Below, in pieces: positions 27,022 through 33,873 of a stretch of DNA of 38,049 bases. Under the pieces are notes generated by a model. That model saw only the letters and a program-made list of their open reading frames with translations. It ran no database searches and had not been told where the DNA came from. The position numbers and the translations under genes were made by a program. The stretch is from a virus. The stretch lies in IMG/VR virus record IMGVR_UViG_3300030328_005296, positions 1-38,049 of that record. One strand, 5' to 3'. The number at the start of each line of letters is the position of its first letter. Within the stretch, counting starts at the first letter, position 1.

Positions 27022-27818
27022 TAAGTTTAGTACAATTATTAAAAGAAGCACAGGGCGAACCTAAAGCTATTATATTAGCAGGAGCACCGGGCGCTGGTAA
27101 AGGATATGTTCTTCGTGGACTAGATCTAGGAGGATTAAAAATATTAAATGTAGATAATATTTATATTGATTTACTTAAAAAAGCCAATGTATCTTTAGAT
27201 TTAAAAAATGCAACTCCAGAAGAAAGAAGTGAAGCAGCTAAAGCAATGGCTGCAGCTAATAAAGAATTTAAAGGTGATCTACAGGATACAATTGAAGGTA
27301 AGCAATCATTTATATTAGATGGCACAGCAGCATCGTATCGTTCTACTCTTAAATTAAAAGATGAATTAGAAGAAGCAGGATATGAAGTATTTATGCTTTA
27401 TGTTTATACAGATTTAGAACGTTCATTAAAACAAAACCAAGACAGATTTGAAAAATCAGGTGGTGAAGATAGAAGTTTAGCACCTGCTATAGTAATGCGT
27501 ACATGGAATGATGTTACTCAAAATTATGATACCTATAAAGATGCATTTGGTAATAATTTTGTATCAGTTTCAAATCTTTTAAAGGATGAAAAATTAGATA
27601 ATTTAGAAGACATAGTTGACAAATATTTAAAACCTTTTAAACCTCAAGGTACAAAACCAAAAGATGCTAAAGCACAAGCAAGATCTGATAAAAGAAAAGC
27701 AGAAGTTAATGCTAAAATCAAAGCATTACTAGCAGATGATGGTGTAAAAAATGTTATTGACAACTCAGTATCAGCAGAAGAAGCCCAAGCAAAACTAAAA
27801 CAATTTTTAAGTTCATGA
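27018..27818 (+). CDS. P-loop kinase (zeta-toxin/polynucleotide-kinase-like)
   Basis: A 266-residue P-loop NTPase. After a targeting-like N-terminus (MISLVQLLKEAQGE; L-K-E followed by Ala at 8-11) comes Walker A GAPGAGKG at 22-29 with Lys28, then a strand with Asp (KILNVDNIYIDLL), an acceptor-strand-like FILDGTAAS, and a lid-like segment with Arg (TDLERSLKQNQDRF; APAIVMRTWNDV). This arrangement fits zeta-toxin or polynucleotide-kinase-type phosphotransferases. The C-terminal 60 residues are Lys/Ala-rich and helical. The phosphorylated substrate (nucleotide, RNA end, or cell-wall sugar) is unknown. It overlaps both neighbours by 4 nt. Confidence 0.75.
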   Translation: MISLVQLLKEAQGEPKAIILAGAPGAGKGYVLRGLDLGGLKILNVDNIYIDLLKKANVSLDLKNATPEERSEAAKAMAAANKEFKGDLQDTIEGKQSFILDGTAASYRSTLKLKDELEEAGYEVFMLYVYTDLERSLKQNQDRFEKSGGEDRSLAPAIVMRTWNDVTQNYDTYKDAFGNNFVSVSNLLKDEKLDNLEDIVDKYLKPFKPQGTKPKDAKAQARSDKRKAEVNAKIKALLADDGVKNVIDNSVSAEEAQAKLKQFLSS

Positions 27819-30800
27819 GTTTAGTTCAAGAATTAATAAAAGGGTTATTACCTGAAGACGAAAAGAAAAAGGTAGTAGCAGTATATGGAGGTGGTTTTAA
27901 ACCACCAACCAAAGGCCACTTTGCTGTTGTTAAACAAGCCATTAAGGAAAACCCTAATGTAGATGAATTTGTTATTAATATAGGAGGTAAAGAAAGAGAT
28001 GGTGTAACACCAGAAGAAGCTATTCAAATTTGGGATATCTATAAACAATACCTTCCAATATCAGCTAATATTAATATTCAATATAGTAGTACTCCTCCTA
28101 TTAAAGCAACTTATGATTATGCTAAAAACCACCCAGATGAAGAAGTTTTATTTATTATAGGTGCTAGGGAAGGAAATGATGATGATTTTAAAGATATATC
28201 AGATAGAACTAAATCATTAGATAAATATCCTAATTTAAATTTACGTACTATAGTAACCCAAGGAGGTGTATCTGGTACAGCGGCTAGAAATGCATCTAAA
28301 ATATCATTAGATAAATTTAAACCATTTGTTCCATCTGAATTATCAGATGAAGAAGTAGAACAAGTATATAACATAGTAGCAAATAAAGTTACTGAAGGTA
28401 AACAAAAGTTAAATGAACAAATTGACTCAGGTAAATATAATTTTACTCCTTATATTGGTTCTTTAACTAAATATATGATAGATAATGGTTTAAAACTAGA
28501 TCCATACCCACAAATCCAAATGGTTCATGATGATATTGATAATGGTATGGATTTATTTGGTAAAACAGCTTATTTTTTACCTAGTGAAAATATTGTTGTT
28601 TTATTTACTTATGGTAGACATCCCAAAGATATTTTAAGATCTTATGCTCATGAATTAGTTCACGTACATCAAAATAATGAAGGTAGATTAGAAAATTATG
28701 GTACAACTAATGTTAATCAAGATGATCATTTAGAACAAATAGAAAGAGAAGCATACGAAACTGGAAATATTATGTTTAGAAGTTGGACTGATTCATTAAA
28801 TAAAAATGAATTAAAAGAATTATTAACTGAAGGTAAGTATGATAGTTTAGTAACTAAATTAGCTAGGTTTACTTTAAATGCTTGGAAAGGTGATTTAAAA
28901 GATGGACAAGAAACAGGATTTTTTGAATTAGAAATAGGCCCTGGTTTAGAATTTGACTACCCACATTTAAAATTTTTATACCAAGCTAAAGCTAAATTTG
29001 GTGACGTTTTTAAACCCACAGGCTCAGCTACACCAAACCCATCTAGAGGACTACCAAAAGTACAATTACGATATTATTTAGCTACTGAAGATTTACCTAG
29101 AATGTGGGAACAAATTGCATTTGATTTAAGAAATACAATTAGACATGAAATAGAACATCTAATGCAATCGGGGCCTAATGTTAAAAAAGGTAAAGAAATG
29201 AAGGGTGATTATTTAAAAAGAAAAGAATTAATGACTGGTGAAAAACCATGGTGGGCAATTTGGAGAGATAAATATAAAGATGCTGAGTATTATAAATTAG
29301 AAAAAGAAGTAGATGCTAACTTACAAGGTTTATATTTAAAAGCTAAAAAAGTAAGAAAACCATTAGAATTTGTTATTGATAATTATTTAAACTATGATTT
29401 AAATTTACCATCAGAAGACATAAAAGGTATAAAAGCATTATGGAGAGAAAGAGCACCTAAAATAAATGTTCCTGTATTTGAATCTAAACCAATTTTTAAT
29501 TGGGAAAAAAAAGTAACTATACCTGGTCCTGTACCACCTGCATTTTTAGAAGGTGATGTATTAACATATGAAGGTTATAAAGAACAAAGAGACTTTCCAG
29601 TTAAAGTTAAAAAAGTTGAATGGGGAGGATTTGAATATTCTCCCAACGAATACACTTATACACTACAACTTTTAAGAGATTTAAACTCCCAGAAAAAAAG
29701 AGGATTGATTTATACATTTCAATCGGAAGAGGACATAAAAGACAGATTAGCAGATAAACAACTTACTAGAGTTGAATTTGAAAGACAGCCTACAAATAGA
29801 AAAGATAGTTTTGATAAACCTATAACTTATAAAAGGATAGGTCATTTTCAAGAATCTAAAATTCCTAGTAATTGGGAGAAAAGAGTAACAATAGTTGGCC
29901 CAGAACCACCTGCATTTTTAGAAGGTGAGTTATTAACATATGAAGGTTATAAAAAGAGAAAGATTGATGGTAAATTAAAACCCCAAAGAGATTACCCAGT
30001 TGAAGTTATTGAAGTTAAATGGAATGAAGATAAAAAGGAATACGATTACACAGTAATGCTTTTAAGAGATTTAGGATATGGAGAAAAAAGAGGAATGAAA
30101 GTTCCTGGAAAATCAGAAAAAGAAATAAAAGATAAATTAGCAAAAAAACAACTTACTAGAGTTGAATTTGAAAGACAGCCTACAAATAGAAAAGATAATT
30201 GGGATAGACCCATAAAACTACCTAAAATGGGGTCTCCTTTTGGTTGGTATGGAGAATCTAAAATATTAGAAAAAGAACCATTAAACGAATTTTCACTTCC
30301 TAAATTTGATGTAGTAAAACCTATTATTGATAAATTCCTAGGAGGAGTAGAAAAAGCAGGTAAAAAATTATTAGAATTAGTTAAAAAAGAAGGCAAACAA
30401 ACTTTAGTGTTAGTTAAAGAAATAGCAGAATGGGTAATTAAAGGAGAAAAACCAAATGAAGCTGAACAAAAGAAAATTAATAAACAAATAAGTGATTTAG
30501 GTTTTATAACTATACTAGGAATAACAGGAAACTTACCATTTGGTCCTTATGCTATTTTATACTTTATAATACAAGAATCAGGTATAGCAAAAGAATTTTT
30601 AAAATTAGATGAAGAAAAAAATAAAGACCCATTTGGTTTAATGGCTTATGCTAGAGAATTAGGTAATTTAAATGAGGAAGAAAGCGAATATAAAGTTTAT
30701 CTTGACATGGATGGTGTAGTAGCTAATTTTGATAAACGTTTTGAAGATTTATCTGGAATGCAACCAAGAGATTTTGAAGAAAAATACGGTAAAAATAAAT

Positions 30801-31177
30801 TTTGGGATTTTATAGATGAAGATAATAAAGTAAGCTTTTGGGTGGGAATACCAGTTATGCCAGGGGCAGCTGAACTAGTTAATGCTGTAAAAAAATATAA
30901 TTACGAATTATTAACAGCACCATCAGTTAAAAAACAATCATACCTAGGTAAAATACTTTGGGTTAGAAACCATAGTGATATATTAGGAGGTAAACCCCGT
31001 ATTAATTTTAAAAAGGCAAAAAATAAACATCAAGTAAAAGACAATTTATCTATAAAAGATATTTTAATTGATGATAGAGAAGATACTATTGAAAGATGGG
31101 AAACAGCTGGAGGTAAAGGTATACACTATAAAAATGCGGGTCAAGTAATAAATGATCTTAAAAAATTAGGTTTATGA
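27815..31177 (+). CDS. 1120-residue multidomain protein: nucleotidyltransferase, two metalloprotease-like domains, tandem repeats, hydrophobic region, HAD phosphatase
   Basis: Order: targeting-like N-terminus (MSLVQELIKGLL); a cytidylyltransferase/NMNAT-like domain (about 18-190) with GGGFKPPTKGH (25-35, T-x-G-H site) and SGTAAR (153-158); metalloprotease-like domain 1 with HELVH (279-283) and a likely third ligand near Glu312 (EREAYETG); domain 2 with HEIEH (444-448) and Glu498 (EKEVDAN); two repeats (about 558-681 and 682-805) sharing PPAFLEG, LTYEGYK and TRVEFERQPTNRKD; a helical/hydrophobic region (about 826-950); and an HAD 5'-nucleotidase-like domain (Asp964, Asp966 in YLDMDGVV; Thr1034; Asp1086-Asp1087). 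Junctions often carry hydrophobic-x-Glu plus a small residue: E339/G340, E556/S557, E680/S681, E814/S815. The frame is intact. Processing into several enzymes is inferred. Confidence 0.8.
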   Translation: MSLVQELIKGLLPEDEKKKVVAVYGGGFKPPTKGHFAVVKQAIKENPNVDEFVINIGGKERDGVTPEEAIQIWDIYKQYLPISANINIQYSSTPPIKATYDYAKNHPDEEVLFIIGAREGNDDDFKDISDRTKSLDKYPNLNLRTIVTQGGVSGTAARNASKISLDKFKPFVPSELSDEEVEQVYNIVANKVTEGKQKLNEQIDSGKYNFTPYIGSLTKYMIDNGLKLDPYPQIQMVHDDIDNGMDLFGKTAYFLPSENIVVLFTYGRHPKDILRSYAHELVHVHQNNEGRLENYGTTNVNQDDHLEQIEREAYETGNIMFRSWTDSLNKNELKELLTEGKYDSLVTKLARFTLNAWKGDLKDGQETGFFELEIGPGLEFDYPHLKFLYQAKAKFGDVFKPTGSATPNPSRGLPKVQLRYYLATEDLPRMWEQIAFDLRNTIRHEIEHLMQSGPNVKKGKEMKGDYLKRKELMTGEKPWWAIWRDKYKDAEYYKLEKEVDANLQGLYLKAKKVRKPLEFVIDNYLNYDLNLPSEDIKGIKALWRERAPKINVPVFESKPIFNWEKKVTIPGPVPPAFLEGDVLTYEGYKEQRDFPVKVKKVEWGGFEYSPNEYTYTLQLLRDLNSQKKRGLIYTFQSEEDIKDRLADKQLTRVEFERQPTNRKDSFDKPITYKRIGHFQESKIPSNWEKRVTIVGPEPPAFLEGELLTYEGYKKRKIDGKLKPQRDYPVEVIEVKWNEDKKEYDYTVMLLRDLGYGEKRGMKVPGKSEKEIKDKLAKKQLTRVEFERQPTNRKDNWDRPIKLPKMGSPFGWYGESKILEKEPLNEFSLPKFDVVKPIIDKFLGGVEKAGKKLLELVKKEGKQTLVLVKEIAEWVIKGEKPNEAEQKKINKQISDLGFITILGITGNLPFGPYAILYFIIQESGIAKEFLKLDEEKNKDPFGLMAYARELGNLNEEESEYKVYLDMDGVVANFDKRFEDLSGMQPRDFEEKYGKNKFWDFIDEDNKVSFWVGIPVMPGAAELVNAVKKYNYELLTAPSVKKQSYLGKILWVRNHSDILGGKPRINFKKAKNKHQVKDNLSIKDILIDDREDTIERWETAGGKGIHYKNAGQVINDLKKLGL
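29756..29807 (+). repeat. 52-bp exact direct repeat, copy 1
   Basis: This stretch is identical over 52 bp to 30146-30197, 390 bp downstream, although the flanking module sequence has diverged. It encodes KQLTRVEFERQPTNRKD. It suggests recent duplication or gene conversion and could support deletion of one module by recombination. Confidence 0.85.
30146..30197 (+). repeat. 52-bp exact direct repeat, copy 2
   Basis: Identical to 29756-29807 and in the same reading frame (offset 390 bp, a multiple of three), so recombination between copies would keep the frame open and remove exactly one module. Confidence 0.85.
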
Positions 31178-31746
31178 ATAAAGAAACAGTTTTAAAAAAA
31201 CAATTTCAAAAACGTGATGTTGAACGTTTAAGAAATTTAATGAAAGGAAAATATGGGGAAAAAACACGTTCTAGTGTAGGTTTCTCTAAATCTCAAGATT
31301 TCTATAAAGAAGGAGATATATGGGAAGTTGATGGTCGTACTTGGACTATTAAAGATGGCATAAAACAAAACATTACTAAATTGGATAAAGCTAAAAAAGC
31401 TCATGTTATGCCTTTATTTTGTCCTAAATGTAACAAATTAATGAAACGTGTAGATAAACCCTACTATAATATTCATAAGTATTGTTTAGATTGTCATGCT
31501 AAAGCAGAGGATAAATTAAGAATAAAAGGTGAATATAAAGAACATTATGATTCAATTAATAATAAAGTTATTAGTAAAAGAATTAATGAATTTAAAGATT
31601 ATGTTAAAGAAAAATTAGAAGAAAGCAATGACTCATTTGTTTCAGAATCAGGAGAAGTAGAAAAATGGGTAGGTAAAATAGATAAAGATAAAGTAGATTT
31701 ATTTACTAAAGAGGTTATTCAACATTTGGAATCATTTAAAAAATAA
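31174..31746 (+). CDS. Zinc-ribbon-containing conserved phage protein
   Basis: A 190-residue protein with a four-Cys zinc site: C83-x2-C86 (FCPKCNK) and C104-x2-C107 (YCLDCHA). A basic helical N-terminus (LKKQFQKRDVERLRNLMKGKYG) is followed by a small beta segment (IWEVDGRTWTIKDGIKQNIT), the zinc site, and a helical, charged C-terminal third. I recall this layout in T4-like marine phages but know no function; nucleic-acid binding is plausible from the ribbon and basic N-terminus. It overlaps the 1120-residue gene by 4 nt and is the last gene before a late-type promoter. Confidence 0.7.
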   Translation: MNKETVLKKQFQKRDVERLRNLMKGKYGEKTRSSVGFSKSQDFYKEGDIWEVDGRTWTIKDGIKQNITKLDKAKKAHVMPLFCPKCNKLMKRVDKPYYNIHKYCLDCHAKAEDKLRIKGEYKEHYDSINNKVISKRINEFKDYVKEKLEESNDSFVSESGEVEKWVGKIDKDKVDLFTKEVIQHLESFKK

Positions 31747-31751
31747 TTTTA

Positions 31752-31766
31752 CATATTTATAATAAA
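31752..31766 (+). promoter_or_regulatory. Putative late promoter before the virion-core cluster
   Basis: CATATTTATAATAAA in the 28-nt gap. TATTTATAA begins 21 nt before the ATG at 31775. It is nearly identical to the element at 3988 and lacks a -33 box. Confidence 0.6.
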
Positions 31767-31774
31767 ATAATAAC

Positions 31775-32371
31775 ATGGAAGATAATTTTGATTTATACAA
31801 TTGGAATAATAAAAGAAGATTAGCTGAAAATAAATTAGCTAGTATATCTGATATGATGTCTCTTAACGATAAAAGAGTAAATGCAGTAGCACAAGCCATA
31901 GAGGATGAATTTGGTATTGAAATTAGTTCTAGATTAAAAGGGGTTATTAGAACTGCCTTAGCTGATTATATTGAGGAAGACCTTGGTTTAGATGTAGATC
32001 AAAATATTAATAAAGATGATGAAGGTTCTTCTTTTAATGTTACACATGGAGGTGATGACCCTAAAATAGGTGCAGAGGAAGAATCAGATGCTAATGTAGT
32101 TGGTGAAAATGAATTAATAAATCACCCTAAATTAGCTTTAAATGTTTTAAAAAAAATTGGTAGACAAACTTTTATTGATGTTTACAAAGAATATGAAGGA
32201 GCAGGACAAAGTCGTAATAGAGAACTAAAAAAAGAACTTATGGGTCTTGTAACACCTGAGGTAGAAAAATTAAAGCTTTCGGATAATGATGAAGAAAAAG
32301 TTTATAAATATATTAGAGATGGATTAGCTGGACTTGAAGGAGCTATGATGAGAAAAAATATTGGATTATAA
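31775..32371 (+). CDS. Hypothetical late protein, possible virion/core protein
   Basis: A 198-residue acidic helical protein beginning MEDNFDLYNWNNKRRLAEN. That opening is one I associate with conserved late proteins of marine T4-like phages, and its NFD-Y pattern is echoed by the gene at 33874 (MDNFDYKAYL). The middle is a low-complexity acidic linker (DDEGSSFNVTHGGDD), and the C-terminal half is helical (KLALNVLKKIGRQTFIDVYKEYEG). No enzyme motif. It is the first gene behind a late promoter. A structural or packaged role is inferred. Confidence 0.6.
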   Translation: MEDNFDLYNWNNKRRLAENKLASISDMMSLNDKRVNAVAQAIEDEFGIEISSRLKGVIRTALADYIEEDLGLDVDQNINKDDEGSSFNVTHGGDDPKIGAEEESDANVVGENELINHPKLALNVLKKIGRQTFIDVYKEYEGAGQSRNRELKKELMGLVTPEVEKLKLSDNDEEKVYKYIRDGLAGLEGAMMRKNIGL

Positions 32372-32388
32372 ATAAAAACAATTATTAA

Positions 32389-32405
32389 CAAAAACAAAAA
32401 CAAAA
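32389..32405 (+). promoter_or_regulatory. CAAAAA triplicate, A-rich translation-initiation region
   Basis: Three perfect CAAAAA hexamers (32389-32406) run into the start codon of the first lipoprotein, the last A being the A of ATG. With no Shine-Dalgarno present, an unstructured A-rich leader is the kind of signal that Bacteroidota ribosomes favour. Regulatory effect inferred. Confidence 0.4.
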
Positions 32406-32939
32406 ATGAAAAATTATTTTATATTATTCTTTTCATTCCTATTATTAGTAGGATGTAACAACAAAGTAGAAAAAGTAGAAAAAGTAGAATCTGACCCTGT
32501 AACAGTTCAATTAAAGATAACAAATAATACAGAAGATATCTTAAGAGTAAATTGTACTTGGTGTGTAGACGCTAAAGATCAATGGGATACAATTCCTGTA
32601 GGTCAAACTTATACTGTCAAGTCTAATACTCATGATGCAGCAGGAACTGTATTTGCAGCATATCCAAAACCTCCAGTTAAGGATGTACCAGAAGGTGGAT
32701 GGGTTCCAGCTGATGGAAACTTTATGATGACTTATGGATATTGGAGTAATACAGCACATATTACTTGTAACTGGGATTGCAATCATAGTTCACCAACTGA
32801 AAAATACCACTACACAGGTGGAAATTGGGTTTATGATATGGCTTGGGAAAATGAAGGCGACGTAATGAATGGTCACGTAACATTTACAGTTAAACCAGCA
32901 GGACCTTTTGATGTAACAACAGTACCAGAAAAAGAGTAA
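32406..32939 (+). CDS. Phage-encoded lipoprotein
   Basis: A 177-residue protein with a type II signal peptide: hydrophobic core (YFILFFSFLLLVG) and lipobox LVGC with Cys17. After cleavage the N-terminus is a Lys/Glu repeat (NNKVEKVEKVES), then a beta-rich globular domain with four more Cys (CTWC and CNWDC), many Trp and a VTFTVKPAG end. The Cys pairs may form disulfides in the envelope. Phage lipoproteins elsewhere often block receptors (superinfection exclusion), which is one possible role; surface remodelling is another. It is followed 3 nt later by a second lipoprotein gene. Confidence 0.75.
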   Translation: MKNYFILFFSFLLLVGCNNKVEKVEKVESDPVTVQLKITNNTEDILRVNCTWCVDAKDQWDTIPVGQTYTVKSNTHDAAGTVFAAYPKPPVKDVPEGGWVPADGNFMMTYGYWSNTAHITCNWDCNHSSPTEKYHYTGGNWVYDMAWENEGDVMNGHVTFTVKPAGPFDVTTVPEKE

Positions 32940-32942
32940 TTT

Positions 32943-33848
32943 ATGAATAAATTCATACAATGGCATAAAAATATTTTCTATAAAATATTAGAAAAATGGA
33001 ACATATCCTCTTACCAGGCAGCTTGGCTGTCCTGGTTAAAGGGATTGTTAATAGGATTACTCTTATTAACATTGTGTGGATGTTCAACTTATCAATTACA
33101 AACAAGTTATACACCAACTGAAGTAATTTATTTAGACGAAGTTAAAGGCGACTCAGTCAATTTATTTACTAGTTTAGAATTTAACACTGTTAGATTAGAT
33201 TTTAGACCTTTAAGACCTAGGTTTTTTTATGGTCATAGTTATGGATATTGGCATACAAGACCATTATGGTTAGATTTTGATTACTGGCATAATGATTTTT
33301 ATTATAGTAATTTTTATTCTTATCACTATCCTTATTACTCTTATTATTACAGACCTTGGAATTATTGGGATTGGTATATGAGACCATGGAGACCTGCTAA
33401 TAATTGGTATCAGGGCCCATTTAATAACCCAAGTTATAATGTAGTTTATAATGCTAGTAGAAGAGGTAGTTTAACTGCTGATGTTAATTCAAGTATATCT
33501 AATAGAGTTCAAATTAATAGAATTGTAAATATTAATAATAGACCAGCTAATAAACCAAGTAATATAATTACTAGATTAATTAATAATTTCAAACCTAGTA
33601 ATAATAACTATAAACCTAATAATAATAACAATAATAATAATATTGTTATAAAACCTAATAATAATTATAAACCTAGTAATAATAACTATAAACCAAGTAA
33701 TAATAGTTATTCAAAACCTAGTAGTAATTATTCAAGACCCTCTAATAATTATTCAAAACCTTCTTATAATTCTAGTCCAAGCTTTAACAATAGCTCAAGA
33801 CCCAGCAATAATAGTTCAAGAGGAGGCAATTCTAGAGGAATTAATTAA
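32943..33848 (+). CDS. Lipoprotein with Tyr/Trp-rich region and Asn-rich repeats
   Basis: A 301-residue protein with a long basic/aromatic n-region (33 residues), a hydrophobic core (GLLIGLLLLTLCGC) and a lipobox LCGC with Cys47. The mature part begins with a beta segment (VIYLDEVKGDSVNLFTSLEFN), then about 65 residues dominated by Tyr, Trp, Phe and His (YYSNFYSYHYPYYSYYY), then a long Asn/Ser/Pro/Lys low-complexity tail with repeated NNNYKPS units. Such composition is typical of Bacteroidota envelope proteins and suggests capture from a host. Function unknown. It is likely co-transcribed with the lipoprotein upstream. Confidence 0.7.
   Translation: MNKFIQWHKNIFYKILEKWNISSYQAAWLSWLKGLLIGLLLLTLCGCSTYQLQTSYTPTEVIYLDEVKGDSVNLFTSLEFNTVRLDFRPLRPRFFYGHSYGYWHTRPLWLDFDYWHNDFYYSNFYSYHYPYYSYYYRPWNYWDWYMRPWRPANNWYQGPFNNPSYNVVYNASRRGSLTADVNSSISNRVQINRIVNINNRPANKPSNIITRLINNFKPSNNNYKPNNNNNNNNIVIKPNNNYKPSNNNYKPSNNSYSKPSSNYSRPSNNYSKPSYNSSPSFNNSSRPSNNSSRGGNSRGIN
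33590..33830 (+). repeat. Asn-rich trinucleotide/low-complexity repeat
   Basis: AAT/AAC-rich tandem codons encode runs of Asn (eight in a row near residue 230) and repeated NNNYKPS or NNYSKPS units in the lipoprotein tail. Unit length is a multiple of three, so slippage would change tail length without breaking the frame. Not CRISPR: no spacers, and the pattern follows the codons. Confidence 0.7.
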
Positions 33849-33860
33849 TATTTATAAATA
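33847..33860 (+). promoter_or_regulatory. Putative late promoter
   Basis: AATATTTATAAATA in the 25-nt gap after the lipoprotein stop, with TATTTATAA beginning 25 nt before the ATG at 33874. It has the core of the late class but the longest spacing. No -33 box. Confidence 0.5.
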
Positions 33861-33873
33861 AAAATATACTATA

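Larger units (their letters stand above)
29486..30229 (+). repeat. Tandem protein-domain duplication inside the 1120-residue gene
   Basis: Two consecutive modules of about 124 codons (29486-29857 and 29858-30229) encode similar sequences beginning NWEK-VTI-GP-PPAFLEG and ending PTNRKD plus a linker. The second has extra residues in its middle (KKRKIDGKLKPQRD). At the DNA level the best-preserved part is the exact 52-bp pair listed separately. Module function unknown. Confidence 0.8.

Noticed and set aside
26485-31177. Frameshift or split gene at the ATGA overlaps
   Set aside because: Each downstream frame starts with its own ATG and a distinct N-terminal peptide, and the domains are complete on both sides, so these are ordinary coupled genes.
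32367-32374. TATAAATA, identical to the T4 late promoter, before the first lipoprotein gene
   Set aside because: It overlaps the stop codon of the upstream gene, lies further (39 nt) from the ATG than the recurrent element, and occurs once at a gene start, so chance in AT-rich sequence is more likely.
33590-33830. Tandem repeats that might be a CRISPR array or phase-variation switch
   Set aside because: The repeats follow codons (NNYKPS units), have no unique spacers and change length in multiples of three, so neither a CRISPR array nor a frame switch.
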